Assembly: GCA_018292915.2 (NCBI GenBank)
Contig: JACVVK020000001.1
Span: 1,047,501-1,111,500, forward strand
Reading direction: 5' to 3'
Source: Batillaria attramentaria
Taxonomy: Eukaryota > Mollusca > Gastropoda > Batillariidae
Length of the DNA: 64,000 nucleotides
The translations under genes and the position numbers were made by a program. The notes beneath the pieces were generated by a model. That model saw nothing but the letters and a program-made list of their open reading frames with translations. It had not been told where the DNA came from and ran no database searches. Positions 9,585-20,382 of the stretch are shown piece by piece. The stretch's first letter is position 1; every line of letters begins with the position of its first letter.

Positions 9585-9748
9585 CAAGTGGTCAACCAGA
9601 GGCCATAAGCACGAAGACATGACGCTGAACTTGACGGATAAAAAGAGTCGACCCTCCAGCGGCAAGTGGTCAACCAGAGGCCGTAAGCACGAAGACATGA
9701 CGCTGAACTTGACGGATAAAAAAGAGTCGACCCTCCAGCGGCAAGTGA
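9585..9748. repeat. 78-bp tandem duplication, nearly perfect
   Basis: 9585-9662 and 9663-9741 are almost identical (one substitution and one extra A), and a third copy begins with CAAGTG at 9742. The near-identity points to a recent event. The forward frame across it (Trp-Ser-Thr-Arg-Gly repeats) is coincidental. Confidence 0.95.
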
Positions 9749-11358
9749 ACTAACGTTATACACCATTTCAATGATTTGACTTAAAATTTGTTTCATCACG
9801 TGTCCCAGCCAGTGACGAAGAATTGTTTTTAAACATTAATTTAGGATGTTGAGATTCTTTTCCCGGAAACGCCTGTTGAAATGTTGAGCATGGCCCTAGG
9901 AAGGAGGTGGTGAGGTGGGGGTGGAGAGGGGGGAGGGATAGTCAATCGATTCTTCAGAAACAGCTGCTTTGGTCCTATTTATGTTTGCTTGAAACTATCT
10001 GGGAAGATAGATGCCATATGTACAGCTCTTTTACTCGTAAAAAAGGTTTGTTTTGATTGGCTTGTGGACCTTGGGGACGTTGAATACAGCTGGTCAAGTG
10101 TCATATTGGCAATGTGAGATGAATGCTGCTCATGCCTTCAATACTATTTTAAGCATTTCAAAATCTCTCTCTCTCTCTCGTCTTCGAGCGTTTGACAAAA
10201 ACGGCAGATTACTCTCTGGTTTAGATGAGCACGTATATAAGGTTTACTTGTTGTGCTCTTTTCAACGTGATACTGTTTACTGCTTGACAGTGATCCGGCT
10301 TCAATGACTAAAACTTTTTAAACAAAATTACTCTCTGTGATCGAAATGCGAACTGCCGAAAGTGACAAGGCACGTGTAGTTCGAAAGGGAAACATTGACA
10401 GATGATGCACGTGGGTGTTGAAGCAGTGCAGTGGCAGTGAACGCCACATCTGGCGCAATTCTTTTTCTTGAAGGCCAAAGATCTCTTAAAGATCTAAGCT
10501 CCCAACAAAAAGGTTTCCGAAGTGTGAAAAAATTTACAGAGCAAGTCAAGCACAGTCAACTCTGTCACAGTTGCAAAGTTTTCAGCGTCCCTGAAACCCC
10601 AATAAAAGTTAAGGGCAGCCTGATTTCACAGCTCAGTTTGTGCTTTGACACTGAGCGAGAAAGATCGTGCAGCACTCAACATCCGCTAGACACTGTAGCG
10701 ATGTGGCTCGCTCACTGACCAAAAGCCAAATAATGTCACGGCAAACTCGTGCTCTGGTTTTATAAGGGTCCCCGAAGCGCTGAAAACTCTGCAGTTGTGA
10801 CAGCGTTGCCTGGATTATGGACAGTGGAAGGAGTCGCAGTTTTAAAAACGCAATGTCGGCGGCTTTTTGCTGAGATTGCAGACCTTTAAAACAGATGTAG
10901 CGTATAATTATTATGCAAGAAAGTGACGCCTCGTGATGCCTGCCCTGAAACCGTCCTGACGTGTTTTTTTTTTTTTTTTTGCTAATCAGCTCCACAAGAG
11001 CATCAATCCGTGATCTTCCCTCCAGATGTTTTGACTTGATGGAAAGCTAAATCTGTGGCCACTTTTATAGTCATCACTCTTTTGTTTTTCTTCGGGATTT
11101 TTTCCCCCAGGAGGTGGGCATCTAGTGGTTGCGTCATTCGACCGATTTCTATTATTTTTAAGCTGCTTAAAAATAAGAGAGAGAGCTATACCTCGTTAGA
11201 TCTAGCGAGTGTTTCAGGTGCTCCTCCGCTTCAGAAGTAGCACCGACAGGACAGAGTGTTTCCATTTTCAAATTTGAGTAGCACCGAGTGTTTCCAACGG
11301 ACTTCGGGCTGTCGGCGTCAAACAGGAAGAGGCGCTTTGTCAACCACACAACGGCTCT
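9749..11358. other. unassigned, about 1.6 kb
   Basis: No recognised repeat family, no RNA gene and no convincing exon. Small CT run at 10165 and T-run at 10964-10980. If a host exon is hidden here I cannot see it. Confidence 0.3.
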
Positions 11359-11372
11359 GACTAACAGCGTTA

Positions 11373-11515
11373 GAATGGTAGAGCGTTGGACTTCTAATGC
11401 TCGGGTCGTGAGTTCGTATCCCGGCTGGGGCCAAATATTTGTGCTGGCTTTTTCAGCGTTGCCCCGTCTTTGATATCACCCGTATGTAGTTAAACCCCAA
11501 AACACCCACCCACCC
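11373..11515 (+). mobile_element. SINE-A, 5'-truncated
   Basis: Begins at GAATGGTAGAGCG in the A-box region and continues through the B box GAGTTCGTATCCC and the body GCCAAATATTTGTGCTGGC to a CACCCACCC tail. An exact 14-bp target duplication, GACTAACAGCGTTA, flanks it (11359-11372 and 11516-11529). The GGTGGAAAAGGACG segment near the tail is deleted. Confidence 0.95.
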
Positions 11516-11700
11516 GACTAACAGCGTTACTACAAGGCAAGGACGTGTGCAATGCTCATAATTATTTATAATACATGGCTTTGCGTGAGAGCAATCACCG
11601 TCGAAAGTTTTGGAGCGAAGTAGCACCGGAAACACTAACGTCCATTCGGACTTAACCCCCTGGATACTAGTACCGAGTGACACCAAACTCCTCAGTCTGG

Positions 11701-11860
11701 CGGGGAGCCGGGGTAGAGCGTTGCACTTTCAATGCACGGGTCGTGAGTTCGAATCCCGGCTGGGGCCAAATATTTGTGCTGGCCTTTTTCTCTTTGCCCC
11801 GTCTTTGATATCACCCTGTGTGGTGGAAAAGGACGTTAAACTCCCAAACACCCACCCACC
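11701..11860 (+). mobile_element. SINE-A with deleted A-box segment
   Basis: The head GGGGAGCCGGGGTAGAGCG lacks the TGGCCGAATGG part of the A box, so internal RNA polymerase III promotion should be impaired. Intact B box GTTCGAATCCC, body and CCCA tail. Target duplication CTCAGTCTGG / CTCAGTTTGG at 11691-11700 and 11861-11870. Confidence 0.93.
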
Positions 11861-11904
11861 CTCAGTTTGGCATAACTGTAAAGCGTGCATGCACCGTGAT
11901 GACA

Positions 11905-12150
11905 ACGGGAACGTGTGAGGTCTGCATTGCCCTTTTCCTAACCACATAAATATATATATGCTTGCAAAAACAAAAAGAAAACGAAAAACACCCAATAAAC
12001 ACGTACAAAATCAGTTCAAGTTGACGAGTACAAGAGACATAAAGTTGGTATGCACTATATAGTGGAACCATCACAGTATGAGCTCTGCCTTGTCCTTTCC
12101 CAACCATAATATAAAGATTGTATGCAAACCGAAAAACACGTAATAGATGG
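11905..12150. repeat. two diverged direct copies, period about 165 bp
   Basis: GAGGTCTGCATTGCCCTTTT...CGAAAAACACCC (11915-11993) resembles GAGCTCTGCCTTGTCCTTTC...CGAAAAACACG (12079-12140). Interspersed TTCAAGTTGACGA is also seen again at 12663. Confidence 0.55.
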
Positions 12151-12155
12151 TTTAA

Positions 12156-12393
12156 CCCTTTCAGCCCTGAGAGAATCTCAATAGCGATAACGCTCTCTGC
12201 CTGGGAGTTTTTCAGGTGTGCTAGATCTAAAGCTGGGCGCTTGCATACAAAACCCTATTTCTCAAGAAGTATTGGATCCATCCTATAGGGGAATCTTCCA
12301 CTGTGCAGAGCGCATGAGAGTCGGTCACATGCACGCATATTATTGTTAGGGTCTGCGAGACCGAAGGTAATACGGCGGCAGGGCTGAAAGTGG
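12156..12393. mobile_element. short piggyBac-like MITE
   Basis: TTAA (12152-12155) is followed by CCCTTTCAGCCCTG. The right end, inverted, is CCACTTTCAGCCCTG, next to TATA in place of TTAA. About 240 bp with no coding capacity. One terminal base and the right TTAA have decayed. Confidence 0.65.
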
Positions 12394-12420
12394 TATATAC
12401 TACAATATCGGTTTTAGTTA

Positions 12421-12596
12421 GGGAGCCAGGACAGTCGAGCTGTAGAGTGTTGGACTTTCTATGCTAGGGCCGTGAGTTCGAATCCTGGCTGGGTGACAAA
12501 CATTTGTGCTGTTTTGTTGTTGTTGTTGTTGTTGTTTTGTTGTTGCGCCGTCTTTGTTGTCACCCCTATTTGGTGGAAAAGGACGTTAAACTCATC

Positions 12597-12597
<1 letters not shown>
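12421..12597 (+). mobile_element. SINE-A, diverged copy with expanded tail
   Basis: GGGAGCCAGG head, degenerate A box, intact GTTCGAATCC B box, a body interrupted by a (GTT)n expansion (12514-12545) and the GGTGGAAAAGGACGTTAAAC 3' segment. The C/A-rich tail passes directly into a CA array. Confidence 0.88.

Positions 12598-12660
<63 letters not shown>
12598..12660. repeat. (CA)n microsatellite at a SINE tail
   Basis: About 31 CA units starting at the 3' end of SINE-A, suggesting the tail seeded the array. Confidence 0.97.
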
Positions 12661-12665
<5 letters not shown>

Positions 12666-12765
12666 CAAGTTGACGATAACAAGAGAAGTTACCACCATAG
12701 CTTACATGCTCGTAAGCCAGACACGACGCAACAAATCCTGAAATCCGGCAGATAAGTGAGATATG

Positions 12766-12797
12766 AAACCACCACCACCACCACCACCACCACCACA
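12766..12797. repeat. (ACC)n
   Basis: About ten ACC units. Confidence 0.92.
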
Positions 12798-13254
12798 ACA
12801 ACAAACCCCCACCACCCAGGACAGTATGTACTCCTAGGATCAACGCTCAAACCCTCAAACAAGCTGACGAAAACTAGCCGCGTATGACCCCCGCCACTTC
12901 ACTCCAATTCACGGGCCCGTGTGGAAAAGTCTGGACTTCCGTCAGGTTTGTTGGCCCACTGGAGAGGATAGGCTTTGGATAAACCTTTCCTCCCATTGTG
13001 CACGGCTATCCTGACATTTACCCAACTCGCGGCTTACAACGGCCGTGCAATGTGTTAATAGTGAAAGTCCAAACAAAGAGAAGAGTGCCGCTTTTGATCG
13101 TGGTTAGATAACTGGACAAGGAGGGGAGCCGGCGATTACACAAATTGGCCAATCGGGGTGTCTGGGACAGATTCCCACAACACACCCAATGAAAACCACG
13201 GAGACCTAGATTTCTAAGGCCGTGCGCGGACCGGACCGGTTCCGCTGAAAAGTT
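12798..13254. other. unassigned
   Basis: No gene or shared repeat recognised. Confidence 0.3.
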
Positions 13255-13705
13255 TATGTGCCGGGGCCCGCAAGTGAAAGTCGGGATTAGGGAGTTTAGC
13301 CCCGGGTTAGAGTCTAACCTCGAACTAAACTAGCTCTAGGGTTAAATTTTCTGTTGTTTTTTGTTTTAAATCAGGAAGCGGGTCCATTCCAGCAAGGTGC
13401 CTATGCCGTTATAGAAGGATTTTTGTCTTTCTTTCTTCGCTTCCTTGTTTTATTTAATTTTGTTTTGGGGTTTCTTTCGTCCTAGACTGGGTTAGGCCCG
13501 TTGCCGGGGAGCCGGGGTGGCCGAATGGTAGAGCGTTGGATTTTTAATGCTCGGATGCTGAAGCCAAATATTTGTGCTGGCTTTTTCATCCTTGCTCCGT
13601 CTTTGATATCACCCGTAAGTGGTGGAAAAGGGCGTTAAACCCCAAAACACCCACCCACCCACCCACCCAGGCCCGTAGCCGTGGGTTAAAACAACCTCGA
13701 GTTCT
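13255..13705 (-). mobile_element. MITE-A copy 2, reversed and split by a SINE
   Basis: Runs from GGGGCCCGCAAGTG (13257) to CTACATACGGGCCC (about 13705), the inverted ends of MITE-A. The interior matches copy 1 in reverse (GGGTTAGAGTCTAACCTCG, CTAGCTCTAGGGTTAA, CTTTCTTCGCTTCCTTGTTT). With the SINE at 13506-13668 removed, the element is about 285 bp. Confidence 0.85.
13506..13668 (+). mobile_element. SINE-A inserted in MITE-A, B box deleted
   Basis: A full 5' head (GGGGAGCCGGGGTGGCCGAA) is followed by a deletion of the B-box region (GGATGCTGAAGCCAAATATT), then the normal body and tail. Target duplication AGGCCCGTTGCC / AGGCCCGTAGCC at 13494-13505 and 13669-13680, one mismatch. The insertion is younger than MITE-A. 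Confidence 0.95.
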
Positions 13706-13779
13706 ACATACGGGCCCTGGTCAGCAGTGAATGTGATATTGTTTGGAGCGAACAGTCCTGCTAGTGAATTCTGCCGCTG

Positions 13780-14245
13780 ACGAGATTTGCAGCTTGGGAA
13801 TGTGACAGACCCCGCTTGTTTAATTACTCAGCACCAAGAAGCATTTAAATTGTGTGCCTATTCGCCCGTCCAAACCCGCCAGAATGTAACAGTCTTTCGA
13901 GTGAGCAAATCGGCTGATGAATGTTTGCCCACTGCCGGACTGAGAAGATGGAAAACAAAATCGCGGATGCGACTGACCTCAGTTCTGTTATGACCCTATT
14001 CACCATGGCTACATTAAAACGTGAGTGAATATTAGAATGTGCCCTAATGTGCCCCTTCCCTGCCCGAAACCGCCAGAATTTCATACTCCTTGGAGTGAGC
14101 AGATGCTTTGATGGATTTGCCACTGATGACAATCTGTAGCCTAACTGGTATGGCAAATCGGGAACCTGTACTCACTTCAGTCATGTCTTCGCACCAAGAC
14201 CCATTGAACTCATGTGCCTGCTCCCTGCCCCGCCGGATATGACTG
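13780..14245. repeat. diverged tandem repeat, two and a half units
   Basis: Landmarks CGCCAGAAT, GAGTGAGCA and TTTGCCACTG recur near 13875-13935 and 14070-14130. GCACCAAGA followed by TGTGCCT recurs near 13831 and 14191. The period is roughly 160-195 bp with strong divergence. Confidence 0.6.
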
Positions 14246-14370
14246 AGACAGAAGACTAGTTACAGACACATAAAAACAGATTCACCTGACATCACAGGTA
14301 ATGTGAACATAAACCGTTCAATGTTCCTTTTCAGTAAAATATGGCAAAATTGAAAGATGTCTAACATGCA

Positions 14371-14538
14371 GGGAGCCGGCGTGGCCGAATGGTAAAGCGT
14401 TGGACTTTCAATGCTCGGGTCGTGAGTTCGAATCCCGGCTGGGGCCAAATATTTGTGCTAGCCTTTTCTCGTTGCCCCGTCATTGATATCACCCATACGT
14501 GGTGGAAAAGGACGTTAAACTCCCAAACAACCCAACGC
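14371..14538 (+). mobile_element. SINE-A, full length
   Basis: A box TGGCCGAATGGTAAAGCG, B box GAGTTCGAATCCC, body and tail all present. Exact 10-bp target duplication CTAACATGCA at 14361-14370 and 14539-14548. Confidence 0.96.
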
Positions 14539-14564
14539 CTAACATGCAAGTTTTTCAGTAAAGA

Positions 14565-14588
14565 TTTTTTTTTTTTTTTTTTTTTTTT
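14565..14588. repeat. poly-T run
   Basis: About 24 T. Confidence 0.95.
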
Positions 14589-14739
14589 GCGAACGATCGC
14601 TGTTCCTTCATGATGATGATGTTGTTGTTGTTTATTTGTTTCAGACGGAGGCCCGGTTGCCTTGTTACATCGATAGAAATAGTCACGGAAGGCACATTAA
14701 CTTCTTCATTACCATTTACCAAGGACTCTCCCCCCCCCA

Positions 14740-14896
14740 CCCCCCCCCCCCCCAAAAAAAAAAATACCCCAAAACATAAGGCATACAGATTCGCCCCCCT
14801 CCCCCCCCACCACCCCCCCCCCTCCCTTAAAACTGCAGTCAAGACACACTTGTTCTCAGCCCAGCAGCAGTAATGAGGGATTGACAGAACTCTCTG

Positions 14897-14933
<37 letters not shown>

Positions 14934-14937
14934 GCGC

Positions 14938-14995
<58 letters not shown>

Positions 14996-14998
14996 AAT
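14740..14998 (+). mobile_element. LINE-T 3' end, coding end plus compound microsatellite
   Basis: The frame ends SLKTAVKTHLFSAQQQ and a stop at about 14873, a typical CR1/L2-type ORF2 terminus (F-K-x-x-x-K-T-H-L-F class). It is followed by GGGATTGACAGAACTCTCTG and then (GTGC)n-(GC)n-(GT)n (14896-14990). The same ORF end and post-stop sequence occur inverted at 5600-5700, with a GT array at the same place. C-runs at 14712-14752 and 14790-14823 interrupt the upstream part. Confidence 0.78.
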
Positions 14999-15538
14999 TA
15001 ATTTATTTATTTCACTATAAATTTGCCATTCTCGGGCAGCGACAGTACACAAAGGGAGAAGTAAGTTTTCCTTTCCAGCGAGAAGCAAAACCCCTCGACG
15101 CCAACGAAAAACTAATTGCTCAGAAAAGCGTTGAACCGAAACGCAAACTGCTCAATAAAACATGCCGGCGCGTAGATTCTGATCACACGTACACGACTTT
15201 CAAATGACGGGTTGACGACAAAAACATCTTGCTGCAACGGCGCTAGCTGCATCGCTCGTCTTGCAGGAGTCTATAAAAAGGTTGTAAAGAGTAACAGCGC
15301 ACAACAAAGCGATGCTTTGAGGGGTCGGGAGACGGGCCCTCGTGGCCCAACCGCAGAGCTTTTGAAGCCCCCGGGGTAAAGACGTTCTGCACTGCAAAGC
15401 CAGTCTACTGTTCTCCCGATCTACGTGCTGCCACTGCGGACTTTCGACCCGAATCAGGCGCATGGCGTGCTCGGTGACCTCTCACCTCCCAGCGTCATAC
15501 TCGCAGCAGTCAGATCACTCCTTTGTTCCAGCTAGCAC
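14999..15538. other. unassigned
   Basis: No repeat or convincing exon. A minus-strand frame of 87 codons at 15200-15463 is not recognisable. Confidence 0.3.
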
Positions 15539-15539
15539 T

Positions 15540-15632
15540 AGTTACGCCGGAACACTTCCAGCGTAGAGCTGCACCAAGCTCAAGTGTCCTGGGTCCATGC
15601 AGCTTAAGGCTGGAAGTGCCCCCGGGGGCACT
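15540..15632 (+). repeat. isolated monomers of the 32-bp satellite
   Basis: Contains CAAGTGTCCTGGGTCC, then ATGCAGCTTAAGGCTGGAAG and TGCCCCC, a diverged match to the monomer that forms the 35367-36640 array. Confidence 0.7.
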
Positions 15633-15699
15633 CGTGCCGGATGAGTTCATCTAGCATGTTAGACCCGGAACTGGGTCAAAGGCCCAGTATTTAAAAGTT

Positions 15700-16180
15700 T
15701 TAGGCTGACAGATCGTTCTGAGTGTGGTGCAGACTGCATCATAGTGGCTTGAAGTGGCTCCTAGTGGTCTGAAGATTTCAATTAAGACTGCAATGTTTGG
15801 GCTTTTAGGAGTTAAGTGTCCGCAGAGTCAGTTCGCGAAGCAGGGAGGAGAGTAGCATAACACTGCACAGCGCAGACTTGGACTGAGGCTCTTACAAGAG
15901 TCAAGTTTTCGCGGGGACTCAACGATTGAAGCCGCGAAAGGGGGAGGCACCGTGAGGGGGCTAACGAAGATATTACTGTCATTCGTTGCGGGTCCTACGC
16001 CTGCAGACTTGGCGGGGCAATTAACAGGCAACGGCGTGCTGCGCAAATGGGACCCCTGCCTGTGCCTGCAGACTTTGCGCAAGAGCTTGTCGCGCAGGGT
16101 GTTGGCCGAGAAGGGACATTTGTGAGCTTCAAACTGCGCGTTTTGGCAATCACCTAGGAGGACACTGGTTTTTTGGGGTG
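15700..16180. other. unassigned, GC-rich
   Basis: 15850-16140 is richer in GC than its surroundings and open in two frames on opposite strands for about 80 codons. I do not recognise a protein. A short frame at 15988-16122 reads like coding (VLRKWDPCLCLQTL) but lacks splice support. Confidence 0.2.
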
Positions 16181-16457
16181 TTCCCCCCCCCCCTCTCTCT
16201 CTCTCCGTTTAACTTATAAACTACTGATAGTGGCGTTAGAGTCAGCAGTGGTGGTGGTCTTGGGTAAAGAAGAAATGTGCGTAATATGTTGTTTGCACGC
16301 ACGCACGCACGCACCACGATGACAACTAGGAATGCTAGGAATATCTGCAACTTTGGGTTCCAGGTACGACGAGGAAAGAATACCTTTCAACATTCTCACT
16401 GAGTCCTTTCATCATATTTATCCAGAATGCTGGTAAGAGCAGGTCATTGGTAGCGTG

Positions 16458-16710
<253 letters not shown>

Positions 16711-17099
16711 CAAACGCATCTTAAACAGATGAACACGTTAAAATCACAGAAACAACAAGTTTTATCTGACGTGAAAAATTCCGAAATGATATACAGCGCC
16801 GACCTAAAGGCAGGAATGAGGTAGCCCCGTATCAATAAAAGTCTGAGCTGAGGCATGAGTGAAAACCTGGTGACATCCTCGACAGAATATTTATGACTGT
16901 CTGGTACAGGCAGGCAGAGAAATGAGCAATGGATAAGCGAATAAGAAAGAACACATTCAACGAGCCAAAATCAGACCTTACGGCAGGCCTGTCTATTTAC
17001 GTAGATCTATTTCAGTCTGGGGGAACAGATTTTGTTTCCGATTCCTAAAAAATTTCTAATGTAGATTAAAAAAAGCGACATAAAAGGGAAAGAAACCAC

Positions 17100-17430
17100 T
17101 TAACTTTCACAAAGGACGGCACAGGTCAACGTTTCGGCTTTCGCCTTCCTCAGGACACAAACAAATGGGACATAACTTCAACAAACAAAAGGTAACTCTG
17201 TGGACGTACTGACATACACGGCGCGGGGGGAAAAAATTGAAACGAAATGAAACGGTGGGCGAGAAAAGGACCAGAAAACAATAGTAAAAATATCACAACA
17301 CCCGTCCTTTGGTGACAGAAGACCATGGACTGTGTGTGAAAAAAAGTGGAGGAGAAAAGAACAGAAAACAATAGTAAAAAATAGCAAAGACATCACAACA
17401 CCAATCCTTTGGTGACACAAGACCATGAAG
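17100..17430 (-). mobile_element. candidate Penelope-like terminal segment
   Basis: On the minus strand 17155-17125 reads CTGAGGAAGGCGAAAGCC then GAAACGTTGAC. The order CTGA-GA, short hairpin, CGAAACGTT is a signature I associate with Penelope-like element terminal repeats, whose core resembles a hammerhead ribozyme. Upstream (17267-17329 and 17357-17428) is a diverged direct repeat with ACAGAAAACAATAGTAAAAA and CCTTTGGTGACA. No reverse-transcriptase frame is present. Family assignment is tentative. Confidence 0.4.
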
Positions 17431-17469
17431 TACCGTTTCCTTTTCTAATGTAGATCAGTTGTTTGGTTG

Positions 17470-17487
17470 GTTTTTTTGTTTTGTTTT

Positions 17488-17518
<31 letters not shown>

Positions 17519-17575
17519 GGGGGGGGGGGGGGGGGTTCAGACCCCTTTTTTTCTCTCAAGTTTTTTTTTCCCCCC
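17470..17575. repeat. T-run, G-run, T-run homopolymer region
   Basis: T/C-rich 17470-17518, G-run 17519-17535, then T- and C-rich to 17575. Confidence 0.93.
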
Positions 17576-18723
17576 GCAAGGCAGACTCACTCTTGAAGTC
17601 AGACACTTCTCTAGTTGCCCAGCTGAGACAGGGAGGGGCCAGCGGGCCTTAACTTCACGACACGAATAAAGTCCCCGTGCGCTGGTTGCTAGTATCTGCG
17701 ATTTTTGACAATTCTGACATCAAAAAGTGCAAAAAAAAGGGGGGGAGGAGGGGGGATAGTACTTTTCGCTGCTGGAACCACTCACAGCTAAGTTTTTCTT
17801 CTGTTTAGGTGCCTTAAAAAGTGTTGACCATTTTTTTTTCAGACAGGTGGCAACGTTTTACAAATACTTTGCCGTCCGAGCAGGTTTGACTGTATACATA
17901 CCTAGTGTCTTAGGTACAACACTTACGTGAACGAGTATGTTGTCCCCTTTTTTAAGACAAGGTGAAGAGACAAGATAATCTTAACTCCTCTGTGACGCTA
18001 TGCCCGGAATTACTTACAGTAACGTGGTATGAGTTGTTTACAGACATGTCAGCGGGAGAGGAAAAAAGTAGAACGAGTAAATCATAGCCAACGCCTACGT
18101 GGCATTTCGTCAGACAGATATGCTGAAATTAAGCGCCACGCACATGCTTAAGCGTCCTTCCAAACGCATTTGTCTTCCCTATATTTTACAAACGCTAAGC
18201 ACACGTAACAGAAAGATGAACTTCAAAGGAGGTTGTGTGGGGCGAGGGTTATGCCCTTCCGTCATGGTGACGGAAGATGAACGCATCACATGGAGACGCC
18301 TTCTTCAGCTCTTCTTGGGCTACGTACCAGAGATGCAAATTTGGAGGAAAACGCTATATATTCCTCTTACACATAAGGTTGCAGATGACACCCTAGAAAT
18401 GCTTTAAAATTTACAAAAACATCACAAAAATCAGGCAGCCATAGACTCATGTGTAGAGTAAATTTCAACAAATTCCAATATTCCGTTCTTTTGGCAATTT
18501 TGGCAGCAACCACATACCCCGTCATTCCACGGTCGTCTGCTGGCTCCTGTGCCAGCCGCGCATGAATACAAATAGTCCACAAGCCAGGCTCATTTTCCCC
18601 TAATTTTACTATTACCTGGCATGAAACTTGTTTACAAAGCCAACAAAAAGCACCAGATTGCCATTGTTTACTCTGTACACAAATTTTTAAAGGGGCAAAG
18701 ATTTTCTATTATATTTAAAGCCT
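17576..18723. other. unassigned, about 1.1 kb
   Basis: No repeat family or RNA gene recognised. A plus-strand frame of about 100 codons (18099-18407) shows no family signature and no splice context. Confidence 0.3.
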
Positions 18724-19103
18724 GGTACTAATTAAGCGATTTCTACCGAAGAAAATTCGACCGAATTGCTGCAACCGATGTCATTCGGTGCGAATTTCTT
18801 CGCCGTGCCTTCTTGATACAGCGAACATCGCGAGTGCGAGTTCGGCGATGACAGTCATGTGACATTGTCAGAGGCAAAAGCAAAATCACATCTGCCTCGG
18901 AAGCCATTTTTTCTAGATAGTCACGTGACTTCATTTAGCCAATCAACAAGCTTGTTCGCCGAACTGTCTGAAAAAATCGTGGGTCCCGCCAGGCGAAGAA
19001 AACATCGCCCGATTTGCCACCGATGTCCGCATTTCGCATCGGCCGAAGTCGCCGAAGCGATTTTATTCGGTGAAATCGGTCTCAAAATCGCTTAATTAGT
19101 ACC
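18724..19103. mobile_element. MITE-B, 380-bp inverted-repeat element
   Basis: The left end GGTACTAATTAAGCGATTT is repeated exactly, inverted, at the right end (AAATCGCTTAATTAGTACC with one intervening difference). Subterminal motifs are also inverted: CGAAGAAAATTCG at the left and CGAATAAAATCG-like at the right. The interior holds several CATCGCC / CGATGT blocks. If the TA inside GGTACC is the target duplication it would be a Tc1/mariner-type MITE. No coding capacity. Confidence 0.8.
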
Positions 19104-19440
19104 GAGCTTAACGGAGTTCTTACTACATGACCCGGAAGCTAATACCGGTCTGTAACCTGTCAAGTTATTGTCGCCACAGACTGAACTCCAGGAAGCCCTT
19201 TTCACTCACACGCACGTGCCCAAACCCTAACACTGCGCGTTCCAAAAGAGTGCAAGGTTGACAAGCAGCGTGCCTCCAGTTGCCGCACTCTGGCATGCAT
19301 CTTGGCTACAAATTCAAACTTTGGAAAATATTTCTGTATTGTGTTGACAGACACTTTTTGCAGCTCTTCCACAACTTGAAACAGTTCGGGAAAAAAACCC
19401 ATACACTCTCCACTCCATGTTGCCGTAATCTCCCTTGTGC
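19104..19440. other. unassigned
   Basis: No gene or shared repeat recognised. Confidence 0.3.
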
Positions 19441-19453
19441 GCCCCCCCCCCCC

Positions 19454-19516
<63 letters not shown>
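19441..19516. repeat. C-run and (CA)n microsatellite
   Basis: About 13 C followed by about 31 CA units. Confidence 0.97.
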
Positions 19517-19521
<5 letters not shown>

Positions 19522-20265
19522 TTACAACTATCAGCGAATACTGCTTAATGTTGAAAAGCCCAATGCAACCCAATTTACCTCTGTAACGAGTGGATTTAAC
19601 GTCACTTGTGATCTCCAGGTAAAATTAGTTCACCTTCTAAGTGCGATGTTTTCCTTTCATTTAGCATTGCACTGTGCCAAAGCCGGCGCGTAACAAATGT
19701 TCACGAGAGATTGCGCAACCACCGAACGCCGCACCGTTGTCGCGAATGTATCAGCCGAAAGGCAACAGACATCGAGGCAACAATCATGACACAAAGGACT
19801 CGAAAGCCAACGCTAACAGAATATCTTCCCGGTTCAATGTGCCGTGAAATGGCCCCATTCAGTTTTTCCATTCGATTCCCTGCTACCGAATGTAGACTGA
19901 GAGAGATAGCTGGCTTGCCCCAGGTGGCTTTCGAGGCTCGGATTCTTAGGACTTCGTACGCTAAAACGGACGCACGGTAAACCAGCAAGACGTTTCTCGC
20001 CGCCCACGCTTGTCTCTCTCGATCGCTCAGCTGTACCATAGCTCAGCTCTGGAACAAAGAGGCATGGGATCCGCGGGTGTTCAGAGGTACCTGGGCTGGG
20101 AAAAACCTGGCGGACCCAAAACTGTCTATGCCGCCGCGTACACCAGGCAACAACCCGTGTTAGGACACGAAGTTACAAAAATGTACGCGAGTGTTTCCTT
20201 TGACAATCCGCTTTGTAAAATTCATGACTGAACTAACTAAAAACTTCTGACAAATTTACGTTGTA
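19517..20265. other. unassigned
   Basis: An 89-codon plus-strand frame (19711-19980) has no recognisable motif. No other feature seen. Confidence 0.3.
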
Positions 20266-20382
20266 CCTATATGTATGTATGCATGTATGTGTGTGTATGT
20301 ATGTATGTTTGTATGTAGGTATGCATGTAGGTATGTGTATTAGACACACCCCATCCCATTCCATTATGTTTATTTGTACGTA

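Noticed and set aside
9068..9799. 243-codon minus-strand frame
   Set aside because: Mostly poly-Val/Leu/Cys/Phe from the CAA/C/A low-complexity tract joined to the 78-bp tandem duplication.
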